From: Bacillus sp. FJAT-27445
GTDB lineage: Bacteria > Bacillota > Bacilli > Bacillales > Cytobacillaceae
Length of the DNA: 64,000 nucleotides
Assembly: GCF_001510665.1 (NCBI RefSeq)
Contig: NZ_LMTI01000004.1
Location: forward strand, 248,001-312,000
Direction of reading: 5' to 3'
Shown here piece by piece: positions 51,014 to 59,410 of the stretch. A program made the translations under genes and the position numbers. Below the pieces are notes generated by a model. The model searched no databases. It was not told the origin of the DNA and saw only the letters and a program-made list of their open reading frames with translations. Each line of letters opens with the position of its first letter. Position 1 is the stretch's first letter.

Positions 51014-53101
51014 TTATTCGTCTTTCTCCAGCGCTTTTTTAAGCAAATCGCCGAGGCTTGTGCCGAAGTCTTCCTTCTGGGTATACTTCTGGACAAGCTT
51101 TTTCTCTTCGTGCTTATTTACCGCCTTTTTCCGCTCTTCCGCTTTTTCTACGACATTGCATGTCCGGCACTGGAAGTAGGTGCCGGCTTTGCCATTATGA
51201 ATTTCCATTTTCTTACGGCATTGCGGGCAGCGGCGGTTCGACAGCTTCGCATCCTTCCGTTTCCGGTAGGAGCAGTCAAGGCTTGAGCAGACAAGGATTT
51301 TGCCTTCTTTTGTGTTCCGCTCCTTTAGGAAGGAGCCGCATTCCGGGCATTTCGAACCGGTCAGGTTTGGCGGGCGGTACGCCTTGCTGCTCGTTTTGAT
51401 TTCGGAAACAAGCTGCTTCGTCTGTTCACGGATTCTTTTACCAAAAGCCCTCGGATCGCCTTTCCCTTTAGCGATTTTTTCGAGTTCTTCTTCCCATTTA
51501 GCGGTTAATTCGGGTGACTTCAAGTCATCATTCACCAGCTCAATCAGCTGCTTGCCTTTTTGGGTAGGGTGAAGGCGTCCATTCTGCCGTTCTACCACTT
51601 CCGTTTCAATAATCCGCTCGATGATTTCAGCGCGGGTTGCCGGAGTGCCCAGACCGAATTTTTCCATCTGGCCGAGAATATCAGACTCGGAATAACGGGA
51701 AGGCGGCTCGGTCCATTTCTGGTGAACGTTCGCTGCAGAGGCCGTTAATGCCTGGCCCTGCTTAAGTGCAGCGACCGCAGGCTTCAATGGCACCGTTTCT
51801 TCCTTGCCGAGGACTTTCCTGAAGCCCGGTTCGATTGTAACCGTTTCTCTTGTCGCAAATGTTTCGCCGGCAGCCGTTACTTCAAACGAAATCGTTTCGA
51901 ATTCGTATGCCGGGTAGAAGAGCGCTAGAAAGCGCCTGACAACGAGGTCGTAAATTTTACGTTCATCCGGATCAAGCTCTGACAGGTTTGGGCGTTCCTC
52001 GGTCGGGATGATCGCATGGTGGTCGGTTACCTTCGAGTTGTTGAAAACACGTTTGGCCAGGACCTGGCTTTTCCCCAAAACCGGCCTTGCCTCTTCCTTG
52101 TAAGCCCCGGCAATTGCGCCAAGCCGGTCAGCCATGGTCGCTTCCATGTCAGTTGTGAGGTAACGTGAATCAGTCCTTGGGTAGGTAACGAGTTTGTATT
52201 GCTCATACAAGCGTTGCATTGTATTCAATGTCTTTTTCGCGGAAAAGCCAAAGCGTTTGTTGGCATCCCGCTGAAGTTCGGTCAAATCGTATGGGAGTGG
52301 TTGAGGTTCTGATTTCGTCTTTCGCTCAATTCTGGTAACGGTAGCTTTGGCGCCTTTGACCTTGCCGGCAATTTCTTCGGCTTTCTCTTTGTCAAAAACG
52401 CGCTTCTCACCATTCTTTTCCCACTCAAGCGAGAGCGGGCCGGCTGAAAGCGAAATGGTCCAGTATTCCTTTGGCTGGAATTTCTGAATTTGGTTCTCGC
52501 GCTCCAACACCATCGCCAGTGTCGGCGTCTGGACACGCCCGGCTGAAAGGGGATCCTGGTATTTCGTCGTCAAAGCCCTCGTCACATTCAGGCCAATCAG
52601 CCAGTCGGCTTCAGCACGGCAAACAGCCGATTGATACAGGCTTTCGAACTGGGAGCCAGGTTTCAGCTGGCGGAACCCGTCCTTAATCGCTTTGTCTGTC
52701 TGGGATGAAATCCAAAGGCGTTTGATTGGCTTCCGCCAGTTGATTTTCTCAAGAATCCAGCGGGCAACGAGCTCGCCTTCTCGCCCGGCATCAGTCGCAA
52801 TGATAACCTCGCCAACATCCTTCCGTTTGGCTAGGTTCTCGATTGCCTTGAACTGGTGGCTCGTCTGTTTCATGACCTTAATGCCCATTTTATCAGGGAT
52901 AATCGGCAGATCCTCGAGGTTCCAGTTCTTGAATTTTGTATCGTAATGCTCAGGCATCTTCAATTCGACAAGGTGGCCAAGCGCCCAAGTGACAATGTAT
53001 TTATCGCCCTCAATAGAGCTTTTAGATGATTGCCTGCAGCCAAGCACCCGGGCAATTTCCCGCGCCACACTTGGTTTTTCAGCAAGTACCAGTGATTTCA
53101 C
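51014..53101 (-). CDS. topB: DNA topoisomerase III
   Basis: The start is GTG 53101 (VKSLVLAEKPSVAREIARVLG) behind AAAGGATTG; 695 residues. It is a type IA topoisomerase: Toprim domain with EKPSVA and ATDAGREGELVARWI, active-site Tyr in the YPRTDSRYL segment (about residue 310), and C-terminal zinc ribbons (CPECGSFLKERNTKEGKILVCSS, CPQCRKKME). It decatenates DNA and resolves recombination intermediates. The C-terminus is slightly shorter than B. subtilis TopB. Confidence 0.95.
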   Translation of the reverse strand: MKSLVLAEKPSVAREIARVLGCRQSSKSSIEGDKYIVTWALGHLVELKMPEHYDTKFKNWNLEDLPIIPDKMGIKVMKQTSHQFKAIENLAKRKDVGEVIIATDAGREGELVARWILEKINWRKPIKRLWISSQTDKAIKDGFRQLKPGSQFESLYQSAVCRAEADWLIGLNVTRALTTKYQDPLSAGRVQTPTLAMVLERENQIQKFQPKEYWTISLSAGPLSLEWEKNGEKRVFDKEKAEEIAGKVKGAKATVTRIERKTKSEPQPLPYDLTELQRDANKRFGFSAKKTLNTMQRLYEQYKLVTYPRTDSRYLTTDMEATMADRLGAIAGAYKEEARPVLGKSQVLAKRVFNNSKVTDHHAIIPTEERPNLSELDPDERKIYDLVVRRFLALFYPAYEFETISFEVTAAGETFATRETVTIEPGFRKVLGKEETVPLKPAVAALKQGQALTASAANVHQKWTEPPSRYSESDILGQMEKFGLGTPATRAEIIERIIETEVVERQNGRLHPTQKGKQLIELVNDDLKSPELTAKWEEELEKIAKGKGDPRAFGKRIREQTKQLVSEIKTSSKAYRPPNLTGSKCPECGSFLKERNTKEGKILVCSSLDCSYRKRKDAKLSNRRCPQCRKKMEIHNGKAGTYFQCRTCNVVEKAEERKKAVNKHEEKKLVQKYTQKEDFGTSLGDLLKKALEKDE

Positions 53102-53243
53102 AGCATTCAATCCTTTCGTAAAGGCTCTTCTGCGCACAAACCAAAGCTGTGTGCATGTTGGCTTTTTACAAGTATACCGGAAAACGCGGTTTTTTTGTAA
53201 TCAGGTTGCATGGGTCCCTCGCTTTTTACATCAGCTAAAAATA

Positions 53244-53316
53244 ATTAATCGATATCTTCCAATAATTGAACGATATATCCAAAAAATTAATCGATATCCG
53301 GAAAAAATTAATCGAT
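53244..53316. repeat. Four-unit ~21-bp repeat array (ATTAATCGAT)
   Basis: ATTAATCGAT begins at 53244, 53286 and 53307, with ATTGAACGAT at 53264; spacings are 20, 22 and 21 bp. It is the reverse complement of the array at 12857-12929, including one degenerate unit of the same type. It lies upstream of topB on the 5' side. Confidence 0.85.
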
Positions 53317-53394
53317 ATATTTACAGGAACCGAAAGTTCAGCCACATGTAAGGTGCTTTTAATAAAAAAAGCTCTTTCATTAAGCTGACTTTAG

Positions 53395-54636
53395 CTATTT
53401 TTCATAAAAGACTATGGATTCGACATCCTTTATCCATGGTTTCGCGGCGCCTCCATCGGTATTGGCCAGCCACACAGTCCAATTTGAATCCACAATCGAC
53501 CTGCCCCTCAGCCAAGCTAGTTTATCAATTGCTTCTACATATTGTGGAGAATAGTCCCCAAATCCTTTTGGCGGGGTTGTTATTTTTGCTTGCCTTTTTG
53601 ACGTGATATCAATGGAATAGAGTGATGGAAGCGGGTGCTTGCTAAAGTCATTTGTCCATTCTTGTTCTTTGATCCGGGAGGCGACCAGCGATTTATCGGT
53701 AACCCAATCAAAGTAGAGATCAGCGTAGTTGGGTGGGGTAAGTGTTCCGGAAGCAGGCATTTCCTTTACCTTTAAGTCTTTATTTTTAAATCCGAACACA
53801 ATTCTTCCGCCGCCAGCGATAAAGGCAATCGTATCGGTTGATGGCGCCCATTTTGGTTCATCTACACCAAGAATTACCTCATCCAAAACCTTGAAATGCT
53901 TACCGTCAGCCCGAATGGTACAGAGCATATTGCTGTCCATGGACCAGGAGGCGGTTGGGGATACAATGAATGAAATCCATTTGCCGCTAGGGGAATAGGT
54001 TAGTTTCTCGGCATAAACGGCAATCAGTTTGTTCTCTTTGGTCGTACCGATTTCCCTAGGCAATGTGAAAAAGGGTTCGACGCCCCCAAAAACCTGGATG
54101 TTGCTATAATTATTATCGGTTTTTTTCGTAAATAAAGTGGCGCTCGACCAGCCATCGGGACGAAGAGTACCAGCGGCCGAAAGGAGGAATCCCTTCCCGT
54201 CAGGAAACCATGTATAGTTATCAACACCTGTAGCAATGTTGAAAAATTGCTTGAAGTTAGAAATGTTTAAAATGCCTTTTGCATTAAAGGCTACCACATT
54301 TTTATGCGGAGCCCAGGCGGGGGAATACCCGTTATAGAAAAGCTTATTCTTTTCACCAGTGTCTGGATTGTAAACCCAGACCTCAGACTGCTGTTCCCCT
54401 TCCTCGAATTGTGAAGGTGCACTAAGCTGGAAGACAAGCCATTGGCCGTCTCTTGACCAATTCGGTTTACCGATTACTCTTCCAGTGGACGTAACCCTTT
54501 TTTCTTGGCTGTTTTTAAAAATCCACAGGCTTCCTTCACGAATAAACGCTGCTTTAACATTATCTTCAGGGGCCGCAGAAACCATGGCTGGATAAATGAG
54601 TAAAATGGCCAGTGCCAAAAATATAACCCTTCTCAT
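53395..54636 (-). CDS. Secreted TolB-like beta-propeller protein
   Basis: A 413-residue protein with a signal peptide (RRVIFLALAILLIYPAMVSAA) and repeated WD40/PD40-like strands (GRVIGKPNWSRDGQWLVFQL, GYSPAWAPHKNVVAF, AEKLTYSPSGKWISFIV, DEPKWAPSTDTIAFIA), the TolB-type propeller pattern. The ligand is unknown. AAAGGAG precedes the ATG. It is divergent from hutH and monocistronic. Confidence 0.8.
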   Translation of the reverse strand: MRRVIFLALAILLIYPAMVSAAPEDNVKAAFIREGSLWIFKNSQEKRVTSTGRVIGKPNWSRDGQWLVFQLSAPSQFEEGEQQSEVWVYNPDTGEKNKLFYNGYSPAWAPHKNVVAFNAKGILNISNFKQFFNIATGVDNYTWFPDGKGFLLSAAGTLRPDGWSSATLFTKKTDNNYSNIQVFGGVEPFFTLPREIGTTKENKLIAVYAEKLTYSPSGKWISFIVSPTASWSMDSNMLCTIRADGKHFKVLDEVILGVDEPKWAPSTDTIAFIAGGGRIVFGFKNKDLKVKEMPASGTLTPPNYADLYFDWVTDKSLVASRIKEQEWTNDFSKHPLPSLYSIDITSKRQAKITTPPKGFGDYSPQYVEAIDKLAWLRGRSIVDSNWTVWLANTDGGAAKPWIKDVESIVFYEK

Positions 54637-54731
54637 TCAAACTTCTCCTTTCAATATTGCAGTGTTCTTACTATTTGCCGCAAAAAAGCTTTTATGTGAA
54701 ACCAGCTATCCTCCCCGAAAACAACTCTCCG

Positions 54732-54760
54732 TTGACACCAAACACTGTAACGCATACAAT
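54732..54760 (+). promoter_or_regulatory. Consensus sigma-A promoter of hutH
   Basis: TTGACA is followed by exactly 17 nt and TACAAT. The predicted transcript starts near 54767, giving a leader of about 147 nt before hutH. Confidence 0.8.
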
Positions 54761-54802
54761 GAATGTAATTTCATTATTTTCTGACAAACAAGGATGATTC
54801 CG

Positions 54803-54856
54803 ATGAAAATAAAACATTACGCAGGCATATACAAAAGGCTGGACTCCAAATCTTAA
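54803..54856 (+). CDS. Candidate 17-residue leader peptide of hutH
   Basis: ATG 54803 lies 6 nt after AAGGATG. The product is MKIKHYAGIYKRLDSKS, with one His (position 5), two Tyr and four Lys. The ORF spans the whole 5' arm of the terminator that follows, and its stop (TAA 54854-54856) falls in the hairpin loop. Translation would therefore disrupt that hairpin. It may be chance; no database check was possible. Confidence 0.45.
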   Translation: MKIKHYAGIYKRLDSKS

Positions 54857-54881
54857 CCGGTTTGGAAGTCCAGCCTTTTTC
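54833..54881 (+). terminator. Terminator inside the hutH leader (attenuator candidate)
   Basis: AAAAGGCTGGACTCCAAA (54833) pairs with TTTGGAAGTCCAGCCTTTT (54861) with one bulged base, followed by a T-rich tract. No plus-strand gene exists upstream (the neighbour is divergent), so the only transcript it can stop is the one from the hutH promoter at 54732. Confidence 0.8.
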
Positions 54882-54913
54882 TTTATCCTGCTAAATTGGT
54901 AGAGGTGAGAACT

Positions 54914-56431
54914 ATGATAACGTTAACAGGAAATACATTGACATTAGCTGAGGTTAAAGAGGTTCTTTATAATGGAGCATACGTGAGCGCTTCAAAAGAA
55001 AGCATGGAGAAGGTTAAGAAAAGCAGGCAGGCGGTCGAGCGGATTGTCACCGAGAAGAAGGTTGTCTATGGAATAAATACCGGTTTTGGAAAGTTTAGCG
55101 ACGTCCTGATAGATGCCGCCAATGTCAAAGACCTGCAGCTGAACCTGATTCGTTCCCACGCATGTGGCATTGGAGATCCATTTCCGGAGATTGTATCAAA
55201 AGCGATGGTATTGCTTAGGGCAAATGCGCTGCTGAAGGGTTTCTCGGGAGTGCGCCCGGTTGTCATTGAACGGCTGATCGACCTCGTGAATACCGACATC
55301 ATTCCGGTCATTCCGCAGCAAGGATCGCTCGGCGCGAGCGGAGACCTTGCCCCGTTGTCCCATCTGGCGCTTGTCCTAGTTGGGGAAGGGGAGGTTTTCT
55401 ACAAAGGGAACCGAATGGATTCAGCCGCAGCGCTGCAGGAGGAAGGGATTTTGCCAATTTCACTGGAAGCGAAAGAAGGACTTGCGCTGATTAATGGAAC
55501 GCAGGCGATGACCGCGATGGGAGCGGTCGGCTACCTTGAATCAGAGCAGCTTGCCTTCCAAAGCGAGCTGATTGCAAGCCTGACAATTGAGGGACTGACG
55601 GGTATCATGGATGCCTTTGCCGATGAAATCCACCAGGCAAGGGGATATGTACAGCAAATCGAAACAGCTGCAAGGATTCGCAATTACCTGAAGGACAGCC
55701 AGCTGACAACATCGCAGGGAGAACTGCGCGTACAGGATGCCTATAGCATCCGCTGTATTCCCCAGGTCCATGGCGCGTCGTGGCAGGCGCTTGATTATGT
55801 GCGTGAAAAGCTCGAAATCGAACTGAATGCGGCAACCGACAACCCGCTTATTTTCCATGACGGCGAGATGATTGTCTCGGGAGGGAACTTCCACGGCCAG
55901 CCGATCGCCTTTGCAATGGATTTTATGAAGATTGCCGTTGCTGAGCTTGCCAATATTTCCGAGCGCCGGATTGAGCGCCTTGTCAATCCGCAGCTTAATG
56001 ACCTTCCGCCATTCCTGAGCCCCGAACCGGGACTGCAATCGGGCGCGATGATCATGCAATATGCGGCGGCATCGCTCGTTTCAGAAAATAAAACCCTTGC
56101 CCACCCGGCAAGCGTTGATTCAATTCCTTCATCCGCAAATCAAGAGGATCATGTCAGCATGGGTACGATCGCTGCACGCCATGCATGGCAAATCGTCCAG
56201 AATGCGCGGAGAGTGCTGGCAATCGAACTCATCTGCGCTCTTCAGGCAGCTGAATTCCGCGGACCGGAAAGATTAGCCACTGCCACCCGCCAGATGTATG
56301 AAGAAGCTAGGGGGATCGTCCCTAGCATCACCCATGATCGTGTCTTCTCGAAAGACATCGAAGCGGCAGCAAGCTGGATGAAGCAAAAGGAACTTGGAGC
56401 AGTCCTGTTGCCAAAGGAGGAGCAGGTGTAA
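54914..56431 (+). CDS. hutH: Histidine ammonia-lyase
   Basis: I choose ATG 54914, 5 nt after AGAGGTGAG; 505 residues. The MIO-forming Ala-Ser-Gly is in [18 protein letters not shown], and [30 protein letters not shown] and [12 protein letters not shown] match the family. It deaminates histidine to urocanate, the first step of the hut pathway. No hutU, I, G or P is next to it here: the gene stands alone between its leader attenuator and a terminator, so the rest of the pathway is elsewhere or absent. Confidence 0.95.
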   Translation: MITLTGNTLTLAEVKEVLYNGAYVSASKESMEKVKKSRQAVERIVTEKKVVYGINTGFGKFSDVLIDAANVKDLQLNLIRSHACGIGDPFPEIVSKAMVLLRANALLKGFSGVRPVVIERLIDLVNTDIIPVIPQQGSLGASGDLAPLSHLALVLVGEGEVFYKGNRMDSAAALQEEGILPISLEAKEGLALINGTQAMTAMGAVGYLESEQLAFQSELIASLTIEGLTGIMDAFADEIHQARGYVQQIETAARIRNYLKDSQLTTSQGELRVQDAYSIRCIPQVHGASWQALDYVREKLEIELNAATDNPLIFHDGEMIVSGGNFHGQPIAFAMDFMKIAVAELANISERRIERLVNPQLNDLPPFLSPEPGLQSGAMIMQYAAASLVSENKTLAHPASVDSIPSSANQEDHVSMGTIAARHAWQIVQNARRVLAIELICALQAAEFRGPERLATATRQMYEEARGIVPSITHDRVFSKDIEAAASWMKQKELGAVLLPKEEQV

Positions 56432-56443
56432 TTCCCACTAATC

Positions 56444-56480
56444 AAAGCGGTTCCGCCAATTTTGGCAGAACCGCTTTTTT
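56444..56480 (+). terminator. Terminator of hutH
   Basis: AAAGCGGTTC and GAACCGCTTT with a T-run. Confidence 0.85.
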
Positions 56481-56529
56481 GAAATGAACTATACTTTTCA
56501 TTAATGCCAGTAATCCAACAGTGAAACTC

Positions 56530-56703
56530 TTAATGGAACCGGTTCCCGTCTCCACGCTCGACCCGATTTTTAAACGCTTCCCTGACAACCAAAAATTCCT
56601 CATCTCCAATTGCTTCTTTTACATGTTTTTCAGTTAAGGCATCTTTCGGGAAATCCCCGGGATGCCCCTTCTTTTTATGGTCAAAATTCTTACCGCGGCC
56701 CAT
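56530..56703 (-). CDS. Small hydrophilic protein, 57 residues
   Basis: ATG 56703 on the minus strand lies 7 nt after AAAGGGG. The product begins MGRGKNFDHKKKGHPGDFPK and ends ERGDGNRFH. It is basic and hydrophilic with no helix, resembling the small YfhD/spore-type proteins of Bacillus without a certain match. It is encoded opposite and just after hutH. Confidence 0.6.
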   Translation of the reverse strand: MGRGKNFDHKKKGHPGDFPKDALTEKHVKEAIGDEEFLVVREAFKNRVERGDGNRFH

Positions 56704-56906
56704 ATCTGTACCCCTTTCATCTGCAATCGTATCACGGTTAGTTTTCCCGCTAATTGCCCGTTTATGAAAGGATTCGGAAAACCAATCTGTTGTTTTTCAA
56801 TCATGGCAACTTGAATGGTTAAAACTGCTTTGCCCAGTGGAAAAGTGGTATACTTAAATTGACAACATGCACATTCATACACATTCCTATTTGAGGAGGA
56901 ACAAGG

Positions 56907-57281
56907 GTGGATTTTTTTCAAATCATTTCGGAAGAACGAATCAAAAAGGCGTATGCTGATATGGAATTTGAACATTTGCCTGGCTTCGGGAAACCGCTGC
57001 CGCCTGATGAACTTGCGGGTGTGCCCGATGAACTAAGAATGGCCTATCGAGTCCTCAAGAATGGCGGTTATACGGATGAAGCCAAAACGCTCCGCCAGGA
57101 AATGGCGTCGATTGAAAGCATCATTGTCCAGTCTACAGACGACACTGAGCGCGCATCCATGCAAAAAAAGCTGAACCAGAAATTGCTCCAGTACAACAGC
57201 CTCATGGCCAAACGCGGTGCCAAAACCAACTCCTCTGTTTTTAAAAACTACAGTGCCAAGGTCATCAAAAAATTAACCTAA
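56907..57281 (+). CDS. DUF1992 (DnaJ-homologue-like) protein
   Basis: The start is GTG 56907 (VDFFQIISEERIKKAYADMEFEHLPGFGKPLPPDEL) with GAGGAGG upstream; 124 residues. The EFEHLPGFGKPL motif is the DUF1992 signature, a family annotated as a small DnaJ-like domain without the HPD motif. The function is unknown. It is convergent with the small membrane-protein gene that follows; a hairpin lies between. Confidence 0.8.
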   Translation: MDFFQIISEERIKKAYADMEFEHLPGFGKPLPPDELAGVPDELRMAYRVLKNGGYTDEAKTLRQEMASIESIIVQSTDDTERASMQKKLNQKLLQYNSLMAKRGAKTNSSVFKNYSAKVIKKLT

Positions 57282-57302
57282 TAAACGTCCTTATACACAA
57301 AA

Positions 57303-57332
57303 AAGGGCCAGCCAATGCCGGCCGGCTCTCTC
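57303..57332 (-). terminator. Terminator of the 51-residue membrane protein gene
   Basis: On the minus strand GCCGGCC pairs with GGCTGGC (one G-U), followed by CCTTTTTT. Confidence 0.65.
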
Positions 57333-57348
57333 TCCTGCTACAAACCGT

Positions 57349-57504
57349 TCATTCCCTAATTCGGCTTTCTCCTGCAAGCTCCTGTTCGGCAGCTTTAGAC
57401 TCCTGGGCCGCAGGAGATGGCCTGCACATCCAATCAAGCAAAAATCCAAAGAAAATCATAAACGCAATCGGGATTGTGTAATTTATTATATGGATAACTG
57501 TCAA
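57349..57504 (-). CDS. 51-residue membrane protein
   Basis: A TTG start at 57504 lies 6 nt after GGAGGAGGG. The product MTVIHIINYTIPIAFMIFFG then FLLDWMCRPS has one transmembrane helix followed by a charged, Ala/Glu-rich tail (PAAQESKAAEQELAGESRIRE). It is too short for a family assignment, but the strong ribosome site and a terminator downstream support it. It is divergent from the sinI region. Confidence 0.65.
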   Translation of the reverse strand: MTVIHIINYTIPIAFMIFFGFLLDWMCRPSPAAQESKAAEQELAGESRIRE

Positions 57505-57593
57505 CTCAATCCCTCCTCCTTAGAGAGTCTTAATTTCCTGCATTAATATGTTGTTTACATTATATTCAAAAGGACATAAAAATTCAAAAACTT

Positions 57594-57700
57594 TTCGAAA
57601 TATTCCCGCAATTTTTACGGACCGGCTAAAACAAAATTTTTTCGACTTTAAGGCCCTTGTCAGTCCATTAAAACAAACTGTTCTACATAGCTTTTCGACA
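57594..57700 (+). promoter_or_regulatory. Three Spo0A-box-like sites upstream of sinI
   Basis: TTCGAAA at 57594, TTCGACT at 57641 and TTCGACA at 57694; the last is a perfect reverse 0A box (TGTCGAA). Spacings are 47 and 53 bp. B. subtilis sinI is activated by phosphorylated Spo0A. A TATAAT at 57858 may be the -10 used; its -35 is poor. Confidence 0.5.
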
Positions 57701-57932
57701 GAATTTTTTCATTTCTTTAACGGCATCCAAATAATAATAGATTAATTTGCATAATACCGAATTATCAGAAAATTATATGTAGATTTATGTATAAATATTG
57801 TGGGATATTCTGCTTAGTGTAAGACAAAAACCAACACACTACTCCGAAAGAACTATTTATAATGAACTTATTACTACTACTTAAGTAGGTGTCCAGGTGA
57901 GAAAGTAAAAGACAGGGCGCCGCTTGGGTACA

Positions 57933-58026
57933 TAAACAGAAAAAGGCAAACCGTTTGAAAGAACGGGACGCAAAGCTTCGGGTCTACCGCAAGAACATTT
58001 TTTGCAATGACGGCTGGGCTGCCTGG
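57933..58026 (+). ncRNA. Class I c-di-GMP riboswitch (GEMM-I) upstream of sinI
   Basis: The core reads AAACAGAAAAAGGCAAACC, CGTTTGAAAGAACG (GAAA tetraloop), GGGACGCAAAGCTTCGGGTCT, then a P3-type arm CCGCAAGAACATTTTTTGCAATGACGG and GGCTGCC. All conserved GEMM-I blocks are present and in order. Just downstream AATACGAATTCGTATT (58027-58042) is a perfect palindrome next to the sinI ribosome site, a possible expression platform. Confidence 0.9.
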
Positions 58027-58057
58027 AATACGAATTCGTATTTTAGGGGTGAGAAAG

Positions 58058-58204
58058 TTGCAGGTTATAGAAAGAGGTAAAGAGGGATTAGATCAGGAAT
58101 GGATGGCACTTATCATGGAGGCAAAAGAAATTGGGCTGGGAACAGATTTAGTGCGGGACTTCCTCAGCAGAGATGACAGAACGGCTTTAATGGGTGCAGA
58201 ATAA
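58058..58204 (+). CDS. sinI: SinI, antirepressor of SinR
   Basis: I choose TTG 58058, 5 nt after AGGGGTGA; a GTG at 58049 overlaps the ribosome site. The product has 48 residues and matches SinI in its binding segment: GLDQEWMALIMEAKEIGLGTDLVRDFLSRD (about residues 9-38), equivalent to the SinI helices that pair with SinR. It titrates SinR and so releases matrix genes. Its 5' leader is a c-di-GMP aptamer, which I have not seen described for sinI. It is not co-directional with sinR, unlike in B. subtilis. Confidence 0.85.
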   Translation: MQVIERGKEGLDQEWMALIMEAKEIGLGTDLVRDFLSRDDRTALMGAE

Positions 58205-58207
58205 AAA

Positions 58208-58246
58208 ATAATCCAATGGGATTGGACCCATTGGATTGTTTTTTTT
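58208..58246. terminator. Bidirectional terminator between sinI and sinR
   Basis: AATCCAATGGG and CCCATTGGATT form an 11-bp stem with T-rich tracts on both strands, so it can serve both convergent genes. Confidence 0.85.
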
Positions 58247-58255
58247 GACGTTTTT

Positions 58256-58588
58256 TCAATTATCATTGTTGCCCTGGTTCAATCGCCATCTATTAAATTC
58301 CAGGAAGTCCCGGAACTGATCCTTGGAAACACCCGAATCCATAGCCTCTTTCACCAGATTCAGCCAATCGCTGTCCAATTCCCCCTGGTCTGCCATATCG
58401 TGGATAAGATGGTCGACAGGAACATTCAGTACTGCTGAAATCTTTTCAAGGAATTGGATGGAAGGATTCCGCTGCAAATTCCTTTCGAGGGAACTAATGT
58501 ACGACTTTGCAACCCCAGCCTGTTCGGCCAACTCCGATAACGACATTTTTTTCTCCAAACGAATCTTCTTAACGCGATCACCAATCAT
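58256..58588 (-). CDS. sinR: SinR-like biofilm/sporulation repressor
   Basis: I choose ATG 58588 (MIGDRVKKIRLEKKMSLSELAEQAGVAKSYISSLERN), giving 110 residues; a TTG three bases earlier is the alternative. The N-terminal XRE-type HTH (about 5-60) closely resembles SinR, and the C-terminal SinI/SinR domain is present (LDSDWLNLVKEAMDSGVSKDQFRDFLEFNRWR). It should repress matrix and motility-switch genes and bind SinI. It is encoded on the opposite strand, convergent with sinI, so the two are controlled separately. Confidence 0.9.
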   Translation of the reverse strand: MIGDRVKKIRLEKKMSLSELAEQAGVAKSYISSLERNLQRNPSIQFLEKISAVLNVPVDHLIHDMADQGELDSDWLNLVKEAMDSGVSKDQFRDFLEFNRWRLNQGNNDN

Positions 58589-58712
58589 CAACGTTCACAC
58601 ACCTTGGAATATATATCTTTAATCCATGATAACAAATTGATGTAAAAAGTACCAGACCAACAAATTAATTAAGTGAAAAATCCATCAATTCCAAGTATGT
58701 GACACAGTTGAC

Positions 58713-58738
58713 GTTTTGTTACGGATTTCGAAGGGAAT
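58713..58738 (+). promoter_or_regulatory. Possible sigma-B promoter
   Basis: GTTTTG is followed after 14 nt by GGGAAT, near the GTTTAA / GGGTAT consensus, 45 nt before a yfkM-like gene, which belongs to the general stress regulon in B. subtilis. Confidence 0.35.
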
Positions 58739-58782
58739 GAGAATATAGGACAAGATGAAAATAAGCAAAGGAGCTGCAAAAA

Positions 58783-59301
58783 ATGGCAAAAAAGATCGCC
58801 TGCCTGATTACATCTATGTTTGAAGACTCCGAATTCACAGAACCAGCTAAGGCCTTTGTCGAAAACGGGCATGAAATCCTCACGATTGGAACCGAAAAAG
58901 GAAAAGAAGTCCAAGGAAAGCAAGGCAAAGCCACAATATCGATTGACTACAGTATTGATGAAATTACTCCCCAGGAATATGATGCCTTATTTTTACCAGG
59001 AGGATTCTCACCCGATATTCTTCGCGCTGATGAGCGGTTCGTCCAATTCACAAAGCATTTTATGGACGAAAGCAAACCTGTTTTCGCCATTTGCCATGGG
59101 CCGCAGCTGCTCATTTCTGCAAAAACATTAGAAGGTCGGCAAGTAACCGGCTATAAATCCATTAAAGTCGATCTCGAAAATGCAGGTGCGACGTACAAGG
59201 ATGAACAAGTGGTCGTCTGCGGAGACCAGCTTGTCACAAGCCGTACCCCCGATGACATTCCGGCCTTTATCCGGGAATCAAGCAAACTGCTGGAAGCATA
59301 G
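58783..59301 (+). CDS. yfkM: DJ-1/PfpI-family protein, YfkM-like general stress protein
   Basis: A 172-residue DJ-1/PfpI protein, the length of B. subtilis YfkM. The nucleophile-elbow Cys is in FAICHGPQLL with His next to it, and the conserved Glu is in the N-terminal FEDSEFTEPA. The family includes glyoxalase/deglycase-like and protease-like members; activity here is unknown. AAAGGAG precedes ATG. A sigma-B-like promoter lies upstream and a terminator follows. Confidence 0.88.
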   Translation: MAKKIACLITSMFEDSEFTEPAKAFVENGHEILTIGTEKGKEVQGKQGKATISIDYSIDEITPQEYDALFLPGGFSPDILRADERFVQFTKHFMDESKPVFAICHGPQLLISAKTLEGRQVTGYKSIKVDLENAGATYKDEQVVVCGDQLVTSRTPDDIPAFIRESSKLLEA

Positions 59302-59326
59302 GGTTTTACGCATCCCACCAAGACAG

Positions 59327-59361
59327 AGGCTGTAGCCGGCAACCACCGGGACAGCCTTTTT
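59327..59361 (+). terminator. Terminator of the yfkM-like gene
   Basis: AGGCTGT and ACAGCCT with an inner GCCGG/CCGGG arm, then TTTTT. Confidence 0.75.
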
Positions 59362-59410
59362 GCTTGGTTAGAAAAAATAAAATCGCACAGTGTGAATAAC
59401 TCGAAATAAG

